Shown here: positions 34,496 through 46,654 of the stretch, piece after piece | Layout of the letters: each line of letters starts with the position of its first letter | Numbering within the stretch: position 1 is the first letter of the stretch | Assembly (NCBI RefSeq): GCF_900199185.1 | Contig: NZ_OBMI01000001.1 | Location: 868,001-932,000, forward strand | Direction: 5' to 3' | Source: Sphingomonas guangdongensis | GTDB lineage: Bacteria; Pseudomonadota; Alphaproteobacteria; Sphingomonadales; Sphingomonadaceae | DNA: 64,000 nt | Program-made: the position numbers and the translations under genes | Notes under the pieces: generated by a model | Database searches by the model: none | What the model was told of the DNA's origin: nothing | The model's input: only the letters and a program-made list of their open reading frames with translations

Positions 34496-35551
34496 ATGCC
34501 CCTTCTTCAAGCATCCAAGCAGTACAAGCCGTTCGAATACCCCTGGGCGTTCGAGTTCTGGAAGCGTCAGCAGCAGGTCCACTGGCTGCCCGAGGAAGTG
34601 CCGCTGGGCGAGGACTGCCGCGACTGGGCGCAGAAGCTCAGCGATCACGAGCGCAACCTGCTGACCCAGATCTTCCGCTTCTTCACCCAGGCCGACGTCG
34701 AGGTGCAGGACTGCTACCACGAGAAGTACGGCCGCGTGTTCAAGCCGACCGAGATCAAGATGATGCTGACCGCGTTCAGCAACATGGAGACGGTCCACAT
34801 CGCGGCGTACAGCCACCTGCTCGACACGATCGGCATGCCCGAGAGCGAGTATGGCGCGTTCCTCGAGTACAGCGAGCTCAAGGACAAGCACGACTACCTC
34901 CAGAACTTTGGTGTCGATTCGGACGAGGATATCGCCCGCACGCTCGCGATGTTCGGCGGCTTTACGGAAGGCGTGCAGCTGTTCGCGTCATTCGCGATGC
35001 TGATGAACTTCCCGCGCTTCAACAAGATGAAGGGCATGGGCCAGATCGTCAGCTGGTCGGTGCGCGACGAGAGCCTGCACTGCGAGGGGATCACCCGCCT
35101 GTTCCACGCCTTCACCAAGGAGCGGAACTGCCTGACCAAGGCGGTCAAGGACGACATTGCCGACGTCTGCCAGACGACCATCCGCCTGGAGGACAATTTC
35201 ATCGACCTCGCGTTCGAGATGGGGCCGGTCAACGGCATGACGCCCAAGGAGATCAAGAAGTACATCCGCTACATCGCCGACTGGCGGCTGTCGCAGCTGG
35301 GCCTGAAGCCGATCTACATGATCGACGAGCATCCGCTCCCCTGGCTGACGCCGCTGCTGAACGGGGTCGAGCACGCCAACTTCTTTGAGCAGCGCGCGAC
35401 CGAGTATTCGAAGGCGGCGACGCGCGGGCAGTGGAACGACGTCTGGGACAGCTTCGACAAGCGCCGCAAGGCAAAGGCGGCGCCGGCGGCGAACGAGGAC
35501 GCCGACACCGGCGGCGACATGTTCGCCTCCGCCGGAGTTGCCGCGGAGTAG
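34496..35551 (+). CDS. nrdB: Ribonucleoside-diphosphate reductase, small subunit
   Basis: NrdB is the di-iron protein that makes the tyrosyl radical for NrdA. The 351-residue protein has the helical metal sites: DVEVQDCYHEKYG, FSNMETVHIAAYSHLL (Glu and His ligands and the radical-Tyr region) and SVRDESLHCEGITRLF (second Glu-His pair). No N-terminal ATP-cone is present. A 1.2-kb interval with three small genes separates it from nrdA on the same strand, so cotranscription is uncertain. Confidence 0.94.
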   Translation: MPLLQASKQYKPFEYPWAFEFWKRQQQVHWLPEEVPLGEDCRDWAQKLSDHERNLLTQIFRFFTQADVEVQDCYHEKYGRVFKPTEIKMMLTAFSNMETVHIAAYSHLLDTIGMPESEYGAFLEYSELKDKHDYLQNFGVDSDEDIARTLAMFGGFTEGVQLFASFAMLMNFPRFNKMKGMGQIVSWSVRDESLHCEGITRLFHAFTKERNCLTKAVKDDIADVCQTTIRLEDNFIDLAFEMGPVNGMTPKEIKKYIRYIADWRLSQLGLKPIYMIDEHPLPWLTPLLNGVEHANFFEQRATEYSKAATRGQWNDVWDSFDKRRKAKAAPAANEDADTGGDMFASAGVAAE

Positions 35552-35626
35552 GCGTGATCGGGTGGGGGCGCGCCGGCGACCTCACCCCACTCGCACCGGT
35601 GCGGGCGACGTGTTAGCGGTGGCGCC

Positions 35627-37903
35627 ATGGTCCTGACCGCCGCCGCCGCCGCCCGCGAGATCCTGGTCCGCCTCCACGACGTGATGGCGGCCCGCACCAG
35701 CGCGCAGGCGAAGCTGAACGCGGTGACGGAGATCGTCGCCGACGGGCTGACCAGCGAGGTCGCCTCCATCTACCTCCTGCGCGAGGGCGTACTGGAACTC
35801 TACGCGACTCACGGCCTTGACCAGGCGGCGGTCCACGTCACCACGCTGGCGCTGGGCGAGGGGCTGGTCGGCACGATCGCCCAGAACGTCGAAACGCTGA
35901 ACCTGGACGAAGCGGCGGCGCACCCCGATTTCGCCTATCGGCCGGAAACGGGCGAGGACAAGTTCCACAGCTTCGCGGGCGTGCCCATCATTCGCCGCGA
36001 GCGGGCGGTGGGCGTGCTCGCCGTCCAGCATGCCGAGCCGCGCCGCTACGCCGATATCGAGATCGAGGCGCTGCAGACCGTCGCCATGGTGCTCTCGGAG
36101 CTGATCGCGAACGCCGGGCTGGTCGACTCCGCGGCGGTCGCGACCACCCGCACGCAATCGACCGCCACCGCGCGCGTCGCCGGGTTCCGGCTGGTCGACG
36201 GCATGGGAGCGGGCGTCGCCGTCTACCACCAGCCGCGCATCCATATCGAGCACACCGTCGCCGAGGATACGGAGGCCGAGCGCCGCCGCGTCTACACGGC
36301 GTTCGACAAGATGCGCGACCAGATCGAGCGCATGCAGCAGCAGGCCGAGTTCGGGGTCGGCGGCGAGCACGACGAGATCCTCGAGATGTACAAGATGTTC
36401 GCGTACGACGAGGGCTGGTCGCGGCGGATCAACGAGGCGATCGACAGCGGCCTGACCGCGGAGGCTGCGATCGAGCGGGTGCAGCAGCGCACCCGGATGC
36501 GGATGCGCGAGATCGACGATCCGCTGCTGCGCGACCGGATGCACGACCTGGAGGACCTGTCCAACCGGCTGATCCGGATCGTGTCGGGCAGGCTCGGCAC
36601 CGCGGCGCAGATCGGGCTGCGCGAGGACTCCATCCTCATCGCCAAGAACCTCGGGCCCGCCGAGCTGCTCGAGTACGACCGCCGTCGCCTGAAGGGCGTG
36701 GTGCTGGAGGAAGGGTCGCTAACCGCCCACGTCACCATTGTCGCACGCGCGATGGGCGTGCCGGTGCTCGGCCGCGCCAAGGACATCAAGCGCCAGGTGG
36801 CGGAGGGCGATCCGCTGCTGCTCGACGTCACGTCCGAAACGCTGTTCGTCCGCCCGACACAGGCGATGGAGGAGGCGTTCGAGACCAAGCTCGCGCTGTC
36901 CCAGAAGCGCCGCGCGGCATTTAACGCGCTTCGCACGGAGCCGCCGGTAACGGCCGACGGGCACCGCGTGACCGTGATGGTCAACGCCGGCCTGCGCGAC
37001 GATGTGGCCGCGGTCGAACTGACCGGCGCCGACGGCATCGGGCTGTTCCGCACCGAGTTCCAGTTCCTGGTCTCCGCCACGCTCCCCGCGCGCGAACGGC
37101 AGCAGCGGCTGTACCGCGACGTGCTGGACGCGGCCGGCGACAAGCCGGTGGTGTTCCGCACCGTCGACATCGGCGGTGACAAAGCGCTCCCCTACCTCGA
37201 CCATGACGAGGCGGGCGAGGAGGAGAACCCGGCGATGGGCTGGCGCGCGCTCAGGCTCGCGCTGGAGCGCGAAGGCCTGATGAAGGCGCAGGCGCGCGCG
37301 CTGATCGAGGCGGGTGCGGGCCGGACGCTCAACGTCATGTTCCCGATGGTCAGCGAGCCCTGGGAGTTTGACGAGGCGCGCGCGATCTTCGAGACGCAGC
37401 GCGCCTGGCTCGCCGATCGCGGACGCAAGCTGCCCAACCAGATCCGCTACGGCGCGATGCTGGAGGTGCCGGCGCTCGCCGAGGTGCTCGACCTGCTGCT
37501 GCCGCGGCTCGACTTCCTGTCGATCGGCACCAACGACTTGACCCAGTTCCTGTTCGCCGCGGACCGGGCGCATCCCAAGCTCGCGGTTCGCTACGACTGG
37601 CTGAGCCCGTCGATCCTGCGCTTCCTTGCGCGGGTGACCGCGCCGGCGCGGGCGGCCGGCGTTCCGCTTGCGGTCTGCGGCGAGATGGGGGGCCGGCCGC
37701 TGGAGGCGCTGGCGCTGATCGGGCTCGGGATCGACCGCCTGTCGATCACCCCGGCTGCGGTCGGACCGATCAAGGCAATGGTGCGCACGCTCGATCGCGC
37801 GGCAATCACCGCCGCGATGGCGGGTTGGCTCGCAGACCCACCGGCCGACCTGCGCGGCACGCTGACCGCCTGGGCGGCCGCGGCGGGGGTCGAACTGGAC
37901 TGA
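35627..37903 (+). CDS. ptsP: Phosphoenolpyruvate-protein phosphotransferase PtsP (EI-Ntr)
   Basis: PtsP starts the nitrogen-related phosphotransferase relay, passing phosphate from PEP to NPr. The 758-residue protein has an N-terminal GAF domain (about 1-160, with VASIYLLREGVLELYA), then the PTS enzyme I core. The phosphorylated His is residue 368 in LTAHVTIVARAMG. LFRTEFQFL and the C-terminal GTNDLTQFLFAADR form the PEP-binding barrel. In alphaproteobacteria this relay links nitrogen status to metabolism and stress. No EIIA-Ntr or NPr gene is in the window. Confidence 0.95.
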   Translation: MVLTAAAAAREILVRLHDVMAARTSAQAKLNAVTEIVADGLTSEVASIYLLREGVLELYATHGLDQAAVHVTTLALGEGLVGTIAQNVETLNLDEAAAHPDFAYRPETGEDKFHSFAGVPIIRRERAVGVLAVQHAEPRRYADIEIEALQTVAMVLSELIANAGLVDSAAVATTRTQSTATARVAGFRLVDGMGAGVAVYHQPRIHIEHTVAEDTEAERRRVYTAFDKMRDQIERMQQQAEFGVGGEHDEILEMYKMFAYDEGWSRRINEAIDSGLTAEAAIERVQQRTRMRMREIDDPLLRDRMHDLEDLSNRLIRIVSGRLGTAAQIGLREDSILIAKNLGPAELLEYDRRRLKGVVLEEGSLTAHVTIVARAMGVPVLGRAKDIKRQVAEGDPLLLDVTSETLFVRPTQAMEEAFETKLALSQKRRAAFNALRTEPPVTADGHRVTVMVNAGLRDDVAAVELTGADGIGLFRTEFQFLVSATLPARERQQRLYRDVLDAAGDKPVVFRTVDIGGDKALPYLDHDEAGEEENPAMGWRALRLALEREGLMKAQARALIEAGAGRTLNVMFPMVSEPWEFDEARAIFETQRAWLADRGRKLPNQIRYGAMLEVPALAEVLDLLLPRLDFLSIGTNDLTQFLFAADRAHPKLAVRYDWLSPSILRFLARVTAPARAAGVPLAVCGEMGGRPLEALALIGLGIDRLSITPAAVGPIKAMVRTLDRAAITAAMAGWLADPPADLRGTLTAWAAAAGVELD

Positions 37904-38008
37904 TCATGGGCCAGGAAGTGTGCGCCCTGCGTTGACAGGAGTCCGCGCACGGTGGGACACGGGATCACGGCCGAGTGGCACCGGCCGCCCGGCGGAAGGA
38001 ATGAGCGA

Positions 38009-38854
38009 GTGAACGACGGCGCAGGCGACAACGCGACTTCCCCGCCCCACGGGCCGGGCGCCCGCCTGCGCGCCGCACGCGAGTCCGCGGGCCTGAGCAT
38101 CGGCGACATCGCCGGGCGCACCCGCATCCCGCAGCGCCATCTGGAATCGATCGAGGGCGGGGCCTATGCCGCGCTTCCCTCCACCACCTATGCGGTCGGG
38201 TTCGCGCGCGCCTATGCCCGCGCCGTCGGCATCGACGATGCCAGCATTGCCGCCGACGTACGCCGCGAACTGGCGGTGACCGCGCCCGAGCGCCACGTGA
38301 CCATCCCGGTCTACGAGGTCGAGGATCCCTCTCGCACCCCGCCGCGCGGGATCGTGTGGGGCGGCGTGATCGTCGCGCTGCTGCTGATCGTCGGCGTGGC
38401 GCTGTGGTACGGGACCGACTTGTTCCGCGGCGGCGCGCCCGCCGAGCCCGCGGTCGCGAGCGAGCAGGCGGTGGTGCCGGTGCCTGCCCCTGCCGCCAGC
38501 CCGACCCCGGTCGCGGGCGGCCAGGTCAGCCTCACCGCGACCGATGAAGTCTGGGTGCGGATCTACGATGCGGCGGACACTACGCTGCTGCTGAAGACGA
38601 TGGCAGCGGGCGAACGCTATGACGTGCCGCCGGGCGCCAACGATCCCATGATCAACGTCGGTCGCCCTGACCAGCTGCGCGTCACCGTCAACGGATCGGC
38701 CGTGCCCCCGCTCGGCGACGGGCGGGTCGCGATCAAGGACGTGAAGATCAGTGCCGCCGCGTTGCTCGCGCGCGGAGCGGCCGGGGGGACGCCGGCACCG
38801 ACGCCTACCCCGACGCCTACCGCGAGCGGTACCGTTCCGCCGGCGTTCAACTGA
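38009..38854 (+). CDS. RodZ-like helix-turn-helix membrane protein
   Basis: This 281-residue protein has an N-terminal Xre-type helix-turn-helix (LRAARESAGLSIGDIAGRTRI), a single transmembrane helix (VWGGVIVALLLIVGVALWYG), a Pro-rich linker, and a C-terminal DUF4115 domain (VWVRIYDAADTTLLLKTMAAGE). A Pro-Thr repeat lies near the end. The layout matches RodZ, which organises MreB and cell shape. The start is GTG 38009 after GGAAGGA; the upstream in-frame ATG 37952 is less likely. It lies between ptsP and cpoB. Confidence 0.8.
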   Translation: MNDGAGDNATSPPHGPGARLRAARESAGLSIGDIAGRTRIPQRHLESIEGGAYAALPSTTYAVGFARAYARAVGIDDASIAADVRRELAVTAPERHVTIPVYEVEDPSRTPPRGIVWGGVIVALLLIVGVALWYGTDLFRGGAPAEPAVASEQAVVPVPAPAASPTPVAGGQVSLTATDEVWVRIYDAADTTLLLKTMAAGERYDVPPGANDPMINVGRPDQLRVTVNGSAVPPLGDGRVAIKDVKISAAALLARGAAGGTPAPTPTPTPTASGTVPPAFN

Positions 38855-38942
38855 GCGGGGTAGAACGGGTGATCCGGGACGCCTGTTCGGGTTCCCGCCA
38901 AACGTGCAATGGAGGGCCCCGGAACGACACCGGGGGTGGCAT

Positions 38943-39914
38943 ATGCGTAAAGTGATAATGGTCGCGCTGGTCGCGACGGCGGCGATGTGGACGGTGCCGG
39001 TCGCGGCGCAAAGCGCGATCGAGCCGCGGGTCGACAAGCTGGAGCGCGAAATGCGCGCGGTGCAGCGCAAGGTCTTTCCAGGCGGTGCCGGGCAGACGCT
39101 GGAGCCGCAGATCACCGCCCCGCCGGTCGAGACCGCCGTGCCCGGCGTGCCCGCGGGCGGCGCACTGACCGACCTCACCGCGCGGGTCAGCGCGCTGGAA
39201 GCGAGCGTGCGCAGCGTCACCGGGCAGGTTGAGCAGGCGAACTTCCGGGTTCGTCAGCTTGAGGAAGCGTTCAACGCCTACAAGGCCGCCACCGACACCC
39301 GGCTGAAGGCGCTGGAAGGCGCCGGCGTTGCCGTCGCATCGACGCCCGACGCACTGCCCGGTCAGGTCGCCGCGTCCGGCGACACCGCGCCGCCGCCGCG
39401 CGCACCCACGGTCCGCCCGACCCGGTCCGCACCAAGCGAGATCGACGCCGATCTGCCGCGCGCCGGGACCAGCGGCGCCCGCGCGACGGAGGTCGCAGCG
39501 GTGGCGCGGCCGGACACCGGCGATCCCGCGGAGGACGGCTACACCTATGGCTATCGGCTGTGGGAGGCGAAGCTGTACCCGGAGGCGCAGGCGGCGCTGA
39601 AAAGCGTGGCGGAGCGCTATCCCAAGCATCGCCGGGCGAGCTACGCGCAGAACCTGCTCGGTCGCGCCTATCTGGACGAGGGCAAGCCGAGTCTTGCCAG
39701 TCTCGCCTTTTACGACAGCTACAAGAAGTTTCCGGACGGCGCGCGCGCGCCGGACAGCCTCTACTATCTCGCCCAGTCGTTGGTGCGGCTGAAGAAGCCC
39801 GCCGCCGACGTCTGCAAGGTCTATGGCGAGCTGACCGAGGTCTACGGCGACAAGCTCACCGCCACCATGAAGGTCGACGTCGAGAAGGGCCGTGCCGCGC
39901 AGAAGTGCGGCTGA
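38943..39914 (+). CDS. cpoB: Cell division coordinator CpoB/YbgF-type TPR protein
   Basis: This 323-residue periplasmic protein has a signal peptide ending in VPVAAQ. A coiled-coil stretch (LTARVSALEASVRSVTGQVEQ) is followed by a low-complexity linker. A C-terminal tetratricopeptide region (GYTYGYRLWEAKLYPEAQAAL, AQNLLGRAYLDEGKPSLASLAFYDSY) is typical of YbgF. CpoB acts with the Tol-Pal system to couple peptidoglycan synthesis to outer-membrane constriction. No tol or pal gene is in this window. The gene overlaps tilS by 23 nt. Confidence 0.87.
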   Translation: MRKVIMVALVATAAMWTVPVAAQSAIEPRVDKLEREMRAVQRKVFPGGAGQTLEPQITAPPVETAVPGVPAGGALTDLTARVSALEASVRSVTGQVEQANFRVRQLEEAFNAYKAATDTRLKALEGAGVAVASTPDALPGQVAASGDTAPPPRAPTVRPTRSAPSEIDADLPRAGTSGARATEVAAVARPDTGDPAEDGYTYGYRLWEAKLYPEAQAALKSVAERYPKHRRASYAQNLLGRAYLDEGKPSLASLAFYDSYKKFPDGARAPDSLYYLAQSLVRLKKPAADVCKVYGELTEVYGDKLTATMKVDVEKGRAAQKCG

Positions 39915-40899
39915 GCCGGAGCTGATTCCACCGGCGCTGGTGGAACGGTTCCGCGCCGACTGGCACGCGATGACCGGCGCGATGATCGACCATGTCGTCG
40001 TCGCCTTTTCCGGTGGGCCGGACAGCACGGCGCTGCTGCTGCTCGCACGAGCCGCGCTCGGTGACCGCTGCCGCGCCGCCACCGTCGATCACGCGCTCAG
40101 GCCCGAGTCGGCCGCCGAGGCCGAGGCCGCGCATGCCTTTTGCCAGAACCGCGGCATTCCTCACGCGATCCTGTCCGGCCCGTTGCCGGCCCGCGCCAAG
40201 GGATCGGCGAACCTCTCCGCCCGGGCTCGCGCGCTGCGGCTGTCGCTACTGGAGGCGCACCGGCGGGAAGTCGGGGCGCAGTGGATCGCGACAGCACACC
40301 ACGCCGACGATCAACTCGAAACGATAGTCATGCGACTCAATCGCGGCTCCGGGGTGGCGGGGCTGGCGGGCATTCGGGTGACCAATGGACGGCTGATCCG
40401 CCCGGTCATCGAGTGGCGGCGGCACGAGCTGCTGGCGATCGTCGAGGCAGCGGGGCTGGACGTCGTCGCCGATCCGACCAACGACGACGACCGCTATGAC
40501 CGGGCACGGCTTCGCAAGCTCCTGGCGGTCAGCGACCTGCTCGACGCCGACCGGGTCGCGCAATCCGCCCGGGCGCTCGGCCGGGCGGACGAGGCGCTGG
40601 AGTTCTGCGCCGACATGCTGGCCGGCGTCCTGATCGAGCAGGTGGGCGGACAGGTGGTGCTTGCCACCGATCGGCTTCCCGACGAGCTGTTGCGGCGCCT
40701 GACGCTGCGCTCCCTGCGGCTGATCGACCGCCACGTCGCGCCGCGCAGCGATCGCTTCAACAGCTTCGTTGATCGCCTGGACGCCGACCTCGCTGCCACC
40801 CTGTCGGGGGTCAAGGGATCCGTCTCGCACGGCGAGCGCGGTCGGCTGTTCCACTTCGCCCCCGCGCCGCCGCGCCGGACGGAGGGCGAGACGCCCTGA
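39892..40899 (+). CDS. tilS: tRNA(Ile)-lysidine synthase
   Basis: TilS converts C34 of tRNA-Ile(CAU) to lysidine, changing its specificity from AUG to AUA. The 335-residue protein has the ATP pyrophosphatase loop SGGPDS at 40-45 and HHADDQLETIVMRLNRGSGVAGLAG, a core signature. The start is GTG 39892, inside the cpoB end. FtsH follows 84 nt downstream, and the tilS-ftsH order is a common bacterial neighbourhood. Confidence 0.93.
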   Translation: MPRRSAAEPELIPPALVERFRADWHAMTGAMIDHVVVAFSGGPDSTALLLLARAALGDRCRAATVDHALRPESAAEAEAAHAFCQNRGIPHAILSGPLPARAKGSANLSARARALRLSLLEAHRREVGAQWIATAHHADDQLETIVMRLNRGSGVAGLAGIRVTNGRLIRPVIEWRRHELLAIVEAAGLDVVADPTNDDDRYDRARLRKLLAVSDLLDADRVAQSARALGRADEALEFCADMLAGVLIEQVGGQVVLATDRLPDELLRRLTLRSLRLIDRHVAPRSDRFNSFVDRLDADLAATLSGVKGSVSHGERGRLFHFAPAPPRRTEGETP

Positions 40900-40983
40900 A
40901 TCGGTGCGAACGGGGCAACTCGTTCCATTGCCATTAACCTGGGTGCTCCTATCTTGCGGGCGCAAGAAAGGTTCACGACTCGC

Positions 40984-42942
<1,959 letters not shown>

Positions 42943-42948
42943 AAGGGG

Positions 42949-42978
42949 AGGCGCTCCGACCAGGCGGTCGGGGCGCCT
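42949..42978 (+). terminator. Rho-independent terminator of ftsH
   Basis: AGGCGCTCCGACC and GGTCGGGGCGCCT form a 13-bp stem with one G-T wobble and a 4-nt loop AGGC. It is followed by TCTTGCTT and starts 7 nt after the ftsH stop. Confidence 0.8.
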
Positions 42979-43000
42979 TCTTGCTTCAGGGGACTGGCGC

Positions 43001-43345
43001 ATGACCGAGCCGGCACCCGCGGCGGTCGCGATCGTCGCGTGCAGCGACCTGGCGGCGAGCGAAGCCTTCTACGCGCGGCTCGGCTTCACGGTCGCATCGC
43101 GCTATCCGGCGCACGGCTATCTGATCCTCGCCAACGCGGACGGCGCCTCACTTCACCTGACGCTCGCGCCGTCCGGCTGGCTAGACCCCGCGCGCAATCC
43201 GTTCGGCGTGTACCTCTATGCCAGCGACGTCGACACACTTGCAGCCGCAGTGGGAGCATCGGTCGAGCACAAGCCGTGGGGCCTGCGCGAGTTCGCCGTC
43301 TCCGACCCCGACGGCACGCTGATCCGGGTCGGCTGGCCCAGTTGA
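43001..43345 (+). CDS. Bleomycin resistance / glyoxalase-fold protein
   Basis: This 114-residue vicinal-oxygen-chelate fold protein has AIVACSDLAASEAFYARLGFTV at the N-terminus and EFAVSDPDGTLIRVGWP at the C-terminus. The pattern resembles bleomycin-binding and fosfomycin- or glyoxalase-type small proteins; the Glu near the end of metal-binding members appears in LREFAVSDPDG. The substrate is unknown. It lies between the ftsH terminator and the APH-like kinase on the other strand. Confidence 0.82.
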   Translation: MTEPAPAAVAIVACSDLAASEAFYARLGFTVASRYPAHGYLILANADGASLHLTLAPSGWLDPARNPFGVYLYASDVDTLAAAVGASVEHKPWGLREFAVSDPDGTLIRVGWPS

Positions 43346-43355
43346 GGCGCGTCGC

Positions 43356-44168
43356 TCAGAACAGTTCGTCGAGCAGCAGGTGGAAGCGCAGCTTGCGCTC
43401 GTTTAGCCGGTCAATCCCGTACCGCGCGAGGAACCGCTGCTGCAGGTCCGAGCCGAACTCGCCGAGGCAGTTCCACATCACGGCGAGGTCCTGATAGCGG
43501 TCGGCGATGCCCAGCCGGCCAACGTCGATGCAGCCGGTCACGGCTTCGTCCTGCAACAGGATGTTGTCTAGCGAATAGTCGCCGTGGGTCACCACGAGAT
43601 CGGGCACGAGAGGCAGGAGCTCATCCAGCGCGTCCCAGACCTGCTCGGCGCTCCAGCCCTCCCGCTCCTCATCGAAGTCGTCCTCGTCGACCAGCCCGGC
43701 GTTGATCCGCGCGCGGGCGAGCAGGAGCCGGCGCGCGTGATCGCTGATGAAGGTACAGGCGTGGACCGGCACGGCGTGAAGGCGGACAAGCAGGTCGGCG
43801 AGGGCATCGACCACGGCGGCCGCCTCGCCCCCTCCCGTCTCAAGCAGTTGGTACGCTGTCCGGCCGGGCAGCGCCGTCGTGAGTAGCCAGGCTTCATCCG
43901 CCGAGGTTGCAAATCGCACGACTGCGGGCGCCGGCAGGTGCGCCGCGAGCCATCGCAGGCGCACGGCCTCGTCCACCACATCGTCGGCGGTCGGCCCGGC
44001 ACCGTGCTTCAGGTACAGCTCGGGTGCGCCCGCCCGGCCGTGCAATCGGTAGACCGCCGCACCGGACTCCCCCACCCGGTCGCGCGCCCAGGCATAGCCG
44101 CCGAGCGCATCCGCCCAGCCGCCCGGCAGGCGCGCGGGAGCGCTCGCCTCCTCCCGCGTCGCGCTCAC
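43356..44168 (-). CDS. APH(3')-like aminoglycoside/choline kinase family phosphotransferase
   Basis: This 270-residue APH-fold kinase has catalytic Asp197 in [11 protein letters not shown] and a metal-binding Asp215 in [17 protein letters not shown]. The latter closely resembles the segment of APH(3') enzymes such as the neomycin phosphotransferase of Tn5. The protein ends LLLDELF, also like the DEFF end of those enzymes. Lys54 is a likely ATP contact. It is chromosomal, with no mobile element nearby. It could modify aminoglycosides or have another substrate. Confidence 0.82.
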   Translation of the reverse strand: MSATREEASAPARLPGGWADALGGYAWARDRVGESGAAVYRLHGRAGAPELYLKHGAGPTADDVVDEAVRLRWLAAHLPAPAVVRFATSADEAWLLTTALPGRTAYQLLETGGGEAAAVVDALADLLVRLHAVPVHACTFISDHARRLLLARARINAGLVDEDDFDEEREGWSAEQVWDALDELLPLVPDLVVTHGDYSLDNILLQDEAVTGCIDVGRLGIADRYQDLAVMWNCLGEFGSDLQQRFLARYGIDRLNERKLRFHLLLDELF

Positions 44169-44172
44169 ACGC

Positions 44173-45291
44173 TCAGTCCGCGACGCCGAGGTAGAGGAGC
44201 AGCAGGATGAACAGCGTCGACGTGATCGTCGTGAAGAACAGCAGCACCGCCGTGCGCACCAGCGCGCCGGCTCGCGACAGGCTGTAGCCGCCCTTCAGTT
44301 GGCGGTACATGTGGAACGGCGGGATCAGCAGCCATGCGATCAAGAGCAGCCCTCCGGGAACCCCGACTGCCCCGAGCACCGCGAGCGTGATGACCAGCAG
44401 CGACATGAACGACAGCGAATAGGTCGCGAACACCGCGTGGTCGTACATGCCGACCCCGCGCCGGAAGGGGAACAGCAGCCAGATGAACGGCAGCGACAGC
44501 GGGATCAGCGCCCAGCTGAACTTATAGGCGGACGTCTTGACCTTGTAGAGCAGCAGCTTCGGGTTCTCCTTGGCGTGCTGGTACTTCTCCTCGATCCAGT
44601 TGCCGCCGGCCGATCCGGGCGCGGCCTTGATGTCGGGGAGCGTCTCCTCTCCGTCCAGGCTGATCCGGGCGAGCGCCTGCTCCGCCTGCGTCGCCTCGCG
44701 CAGGCGCTGCTGCGCGCGTTGCAGACGTTTCTCGGCGGAGGTAATCGCCTCCGCGTCCGGTTCCGCCTCGGTCTGGCGCGCCTTCAGCCGCTCGGCGAGG
44801 CGCGCGACCTCCGCCTGGCCGTCCTTGCGCTCCTTGGTGATCTCGCGACGTGCCTCGTTGATGCGGGTCGCAGCGCCGGGCGTCAGCAGCTTGTCGCCGC
44901 CCCAGTCCCAACCGGGCAGGTTCGCGACCACGGCGAACATCAGGAACACGGAGAAGAGAAACAGCGCCATCGGCGACACGAACTTCGCCCGCTCGCCGTG
45001 CACGTAGCGGCGGGTGAGCTCGCCCGGACGCCAGGCGAGCATGGGGAGCGTCTTCCAGAACTTGCCCTCGAAGTGGAACACGCCGTGGAGGATGTCGTGG
45101 ACGAAGGCTCCGGCGGTGCGGTGGACGTGCCCGTGCTGGCCGCAGACGTGGCAGTGCGGGCCCAGCAGGTGGGCGCCGCAGTTGGCGCAGTCGGGCGAGG
45201 CATCGTGCCCCGGCGCGTGCGTGCGCTCCGCCTCGCGCGCCAGCAGCGCGCCGGTGGCGATCATGCCCGCAGAGTCGACCGCGTCGTTCAT
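44173..45291 (-). CDS. DUF3667 family membrane protein
   Basis: This 372-residue protein has an N-terminal zinc ribbon ([18 protein letters not shown]). The DUF3667 helix [37 protein letters not shown] follows, quoted here only in part. There are then about five hydrophobic helices. Between the first and later helices is a roughly 110-residue charged, probably coiled-coil insertion rich in Glu, Arg and Ala. Function is unknown. It diverges from proA with 84 nt between starts. Confidence 0.85.
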   Translation of the reverse strand: MNDAVDSAGMIATGALLAREAERTHAPGHDASPDCANCGAHLLGPHCHVCGQHGHVHRTAGAFVHDILHGVFHFEGKFWKTLPMLAWRPGELTRRYVHGERAKFVSPMALFLFSVFLMFAVVANLPGWDWGGDKLLTPGAATRINEARREITKERKDGQAEVARLAERLKARQTEAEPDAEAITSAEKRLQRAQQRLREATQAEQALARISLDGEETLPDIKAAPGSAGGNWIEEKYQHAKENPKLLLYKVKTSAYKFSWALIPLSLPFIWLLFPFRRGVGMYDHAVFATYSLSFMSLLVITLAVLGAVGVPGGLLLIAWLLIPPFHMYRQLKGGYSLSRAGALVRTAVLLFFTTITSTLFILLLLYLGVAD

Positions 45292-45375
45292 CCCGTTCCC
45301 CCCGCGTTACATGCCGTACGGGTCGGGACAGGTCGAGCGTGTTTTGTGCACCCGCGCAGTGCTATGGTCTGCGGC

Positions 45376-46635
45376 ATGGGTGACGAACAGGTGGACGCAG
45401 CGGCGCTGATCGCCGGCATGGGGCAGCGGGCGCGAGCGGCCGCGGGTGTGCTCGCGACCATGCCGTCGGCGGGCAAGGCCGGGGCGCTGCGCGCGGCCGC
45501 GGATGCGCTGCGCGCGGCGGAGGACGCGATCCTGGCGGCGAACGCCGAGGACATGGCGGCGGCGGAGGCGGGTGGGCTGTCCGGCGCGATGCTCGATCGG
45601 CTGCGGCTCGATCCCGCACGGGTCGCGGGCATGGCGGACGGGGTGGCGGCGATCGCAGGGCTCGACGATCCGGTCGGCACGCTGGTGTCGGAGAGCAGCC
45701 GTCCCAACGGGCTGAAGCTGCAGCGCGTCCGCGTGCCGATCGGGGTGATCGGCATCATCTACGAGAGCCGGCCCAACGTCACCGCCGACGCAGGCGCGCT
45801 TGCAGCGATGGCGGGAAATGCCGCGATCCTGCGCGGCGGGAGCGAGGCGGCGCGAAGCAACAGGGCGATCCACGGCGCGCTGGTCGCCGGACTCTCCGCG
45901 GGCGGCATGCCGGCGGACGCGGTGCAACTGGTGCCGACCACCGACCGCGCCGCGGTCGGCGCGCTGCTCGCCGCGGAGGGGCTGGTCGACCTGGTCGTGC
46001 CGCGCGGCGGCAAGGGGCTGGTCGCGCGGGTCCAGGCGGAGGCGCGCGTGCCCGTGCTCGCGCACCTCGACGGGATCAACCACGTCTTCGTCCACGCCGC
46101 GGCCGACCATGCGATGGCGCAATCCGTGGTGCTCGACGCCAAGATGCGGCGCACCGGCATCTGCGGCGCGATGGAAACGCTGCTGGTCGACCGCGCCTAT
46201 CCGCACATCGCGGCGCTGGTAGCGGCGCTCGCCGCGCGTGGCTGCGCGATCCGCGGTGATGGAACGGTGCAGGCGATGGGCTACGACGCGGCGAGCGAGG
46301 CGGATTGGGACACCGAGTATCTCGATGCGATCGCCTCCGTCCGCGTGGTCGACGGCGTGGATGAGGCACTCGCGCACATCGCCGCGCATGGCTCCCACCA
46401 CACCGACGCGATCGTCACCGAGGATACAGGCGTTGCCGAGCGCTTCCTGGCGCAGTGCGACTCGGCGATCGTGCTGTGGAACGCCTCAACCCAGTTCGCC
46501 GACGGGGGCGAGTTCGGGCTGGGCGCGGAGATCGGCATCGCCACCGGCCGCCTCCACGCCCGCGGCCCGGTCGCGCTGGAGGGGCTGACGACCTACAAGT
46601 GGGTCGGGCGCGGGAACGGGCAGGTGCGCGGATAA
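45376..46635 (+). CDS. proA: Gamma-glutamyl phosphate reductase
   Basis: ProA reduces gamma-glutamyl phosphate to glutamate semialdehyde in proline synthesis. The 419-residue protein has [20 protein letters not shown], the nucleotide-binding region [10 protein letters not shown], and the catalytic Cys in [16 protein letters not shown]. The ATG at 45376 is used because the ALDH-like fold starts there. A short hairpin terminator precedes the imuA promoter. No proB is seen in the window. Confidence 0.93.
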   Translation: MGDEQVDAAALIAGMGQRARAAAGVLATMPSAGKAGALRAAADALRAAEDAILAANAEDMAAAEAGGLSGAMLDRLRLDPARVAGMADGVAAIAGLDDPVGTLVSESSRPNGLKLQRVRVPIGVIGIIYESRPNVTADAGALAAMAGNAAILRGGSEAARSNRAIHGALVAGLSAGGMPADAVQLVPTTDRAAVGALLAAEGLVDLVVPRGGKGLVARVQAEARVPVLAHLDGINHVFVHAAADHAMAQSVVLDAKMRRTGICGAMETLLVDRAYPHIAALVAALAARGCAIRGDGTVQAMGYDAASEADWDTEYLDAIASVRVVDGVDEALAHIAAHGSHHTDAIVTEDTGVAERFLAQCDSAIVLWNASTQFADGGEFGLGAEIGIATGRLHARGPVALEGLTTYKWVGRGNGQVRG

Positions 46636-46637
46636 CG

Positions 46638-46654
46638 GCGGGCGAGTCGCCCGC
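46638..46654 (+). terminator. Hairpin between proA and the imuA promoter
   Basis: GCGGGCGA-G-TCGCCCGC forms an inverted repeat two nucleotides after the proA stop, followed by CTTGACTC. It could end proA transcription, insulating the SOS promoter that begins with TTGACT at 46655. Confidence 0.55.
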
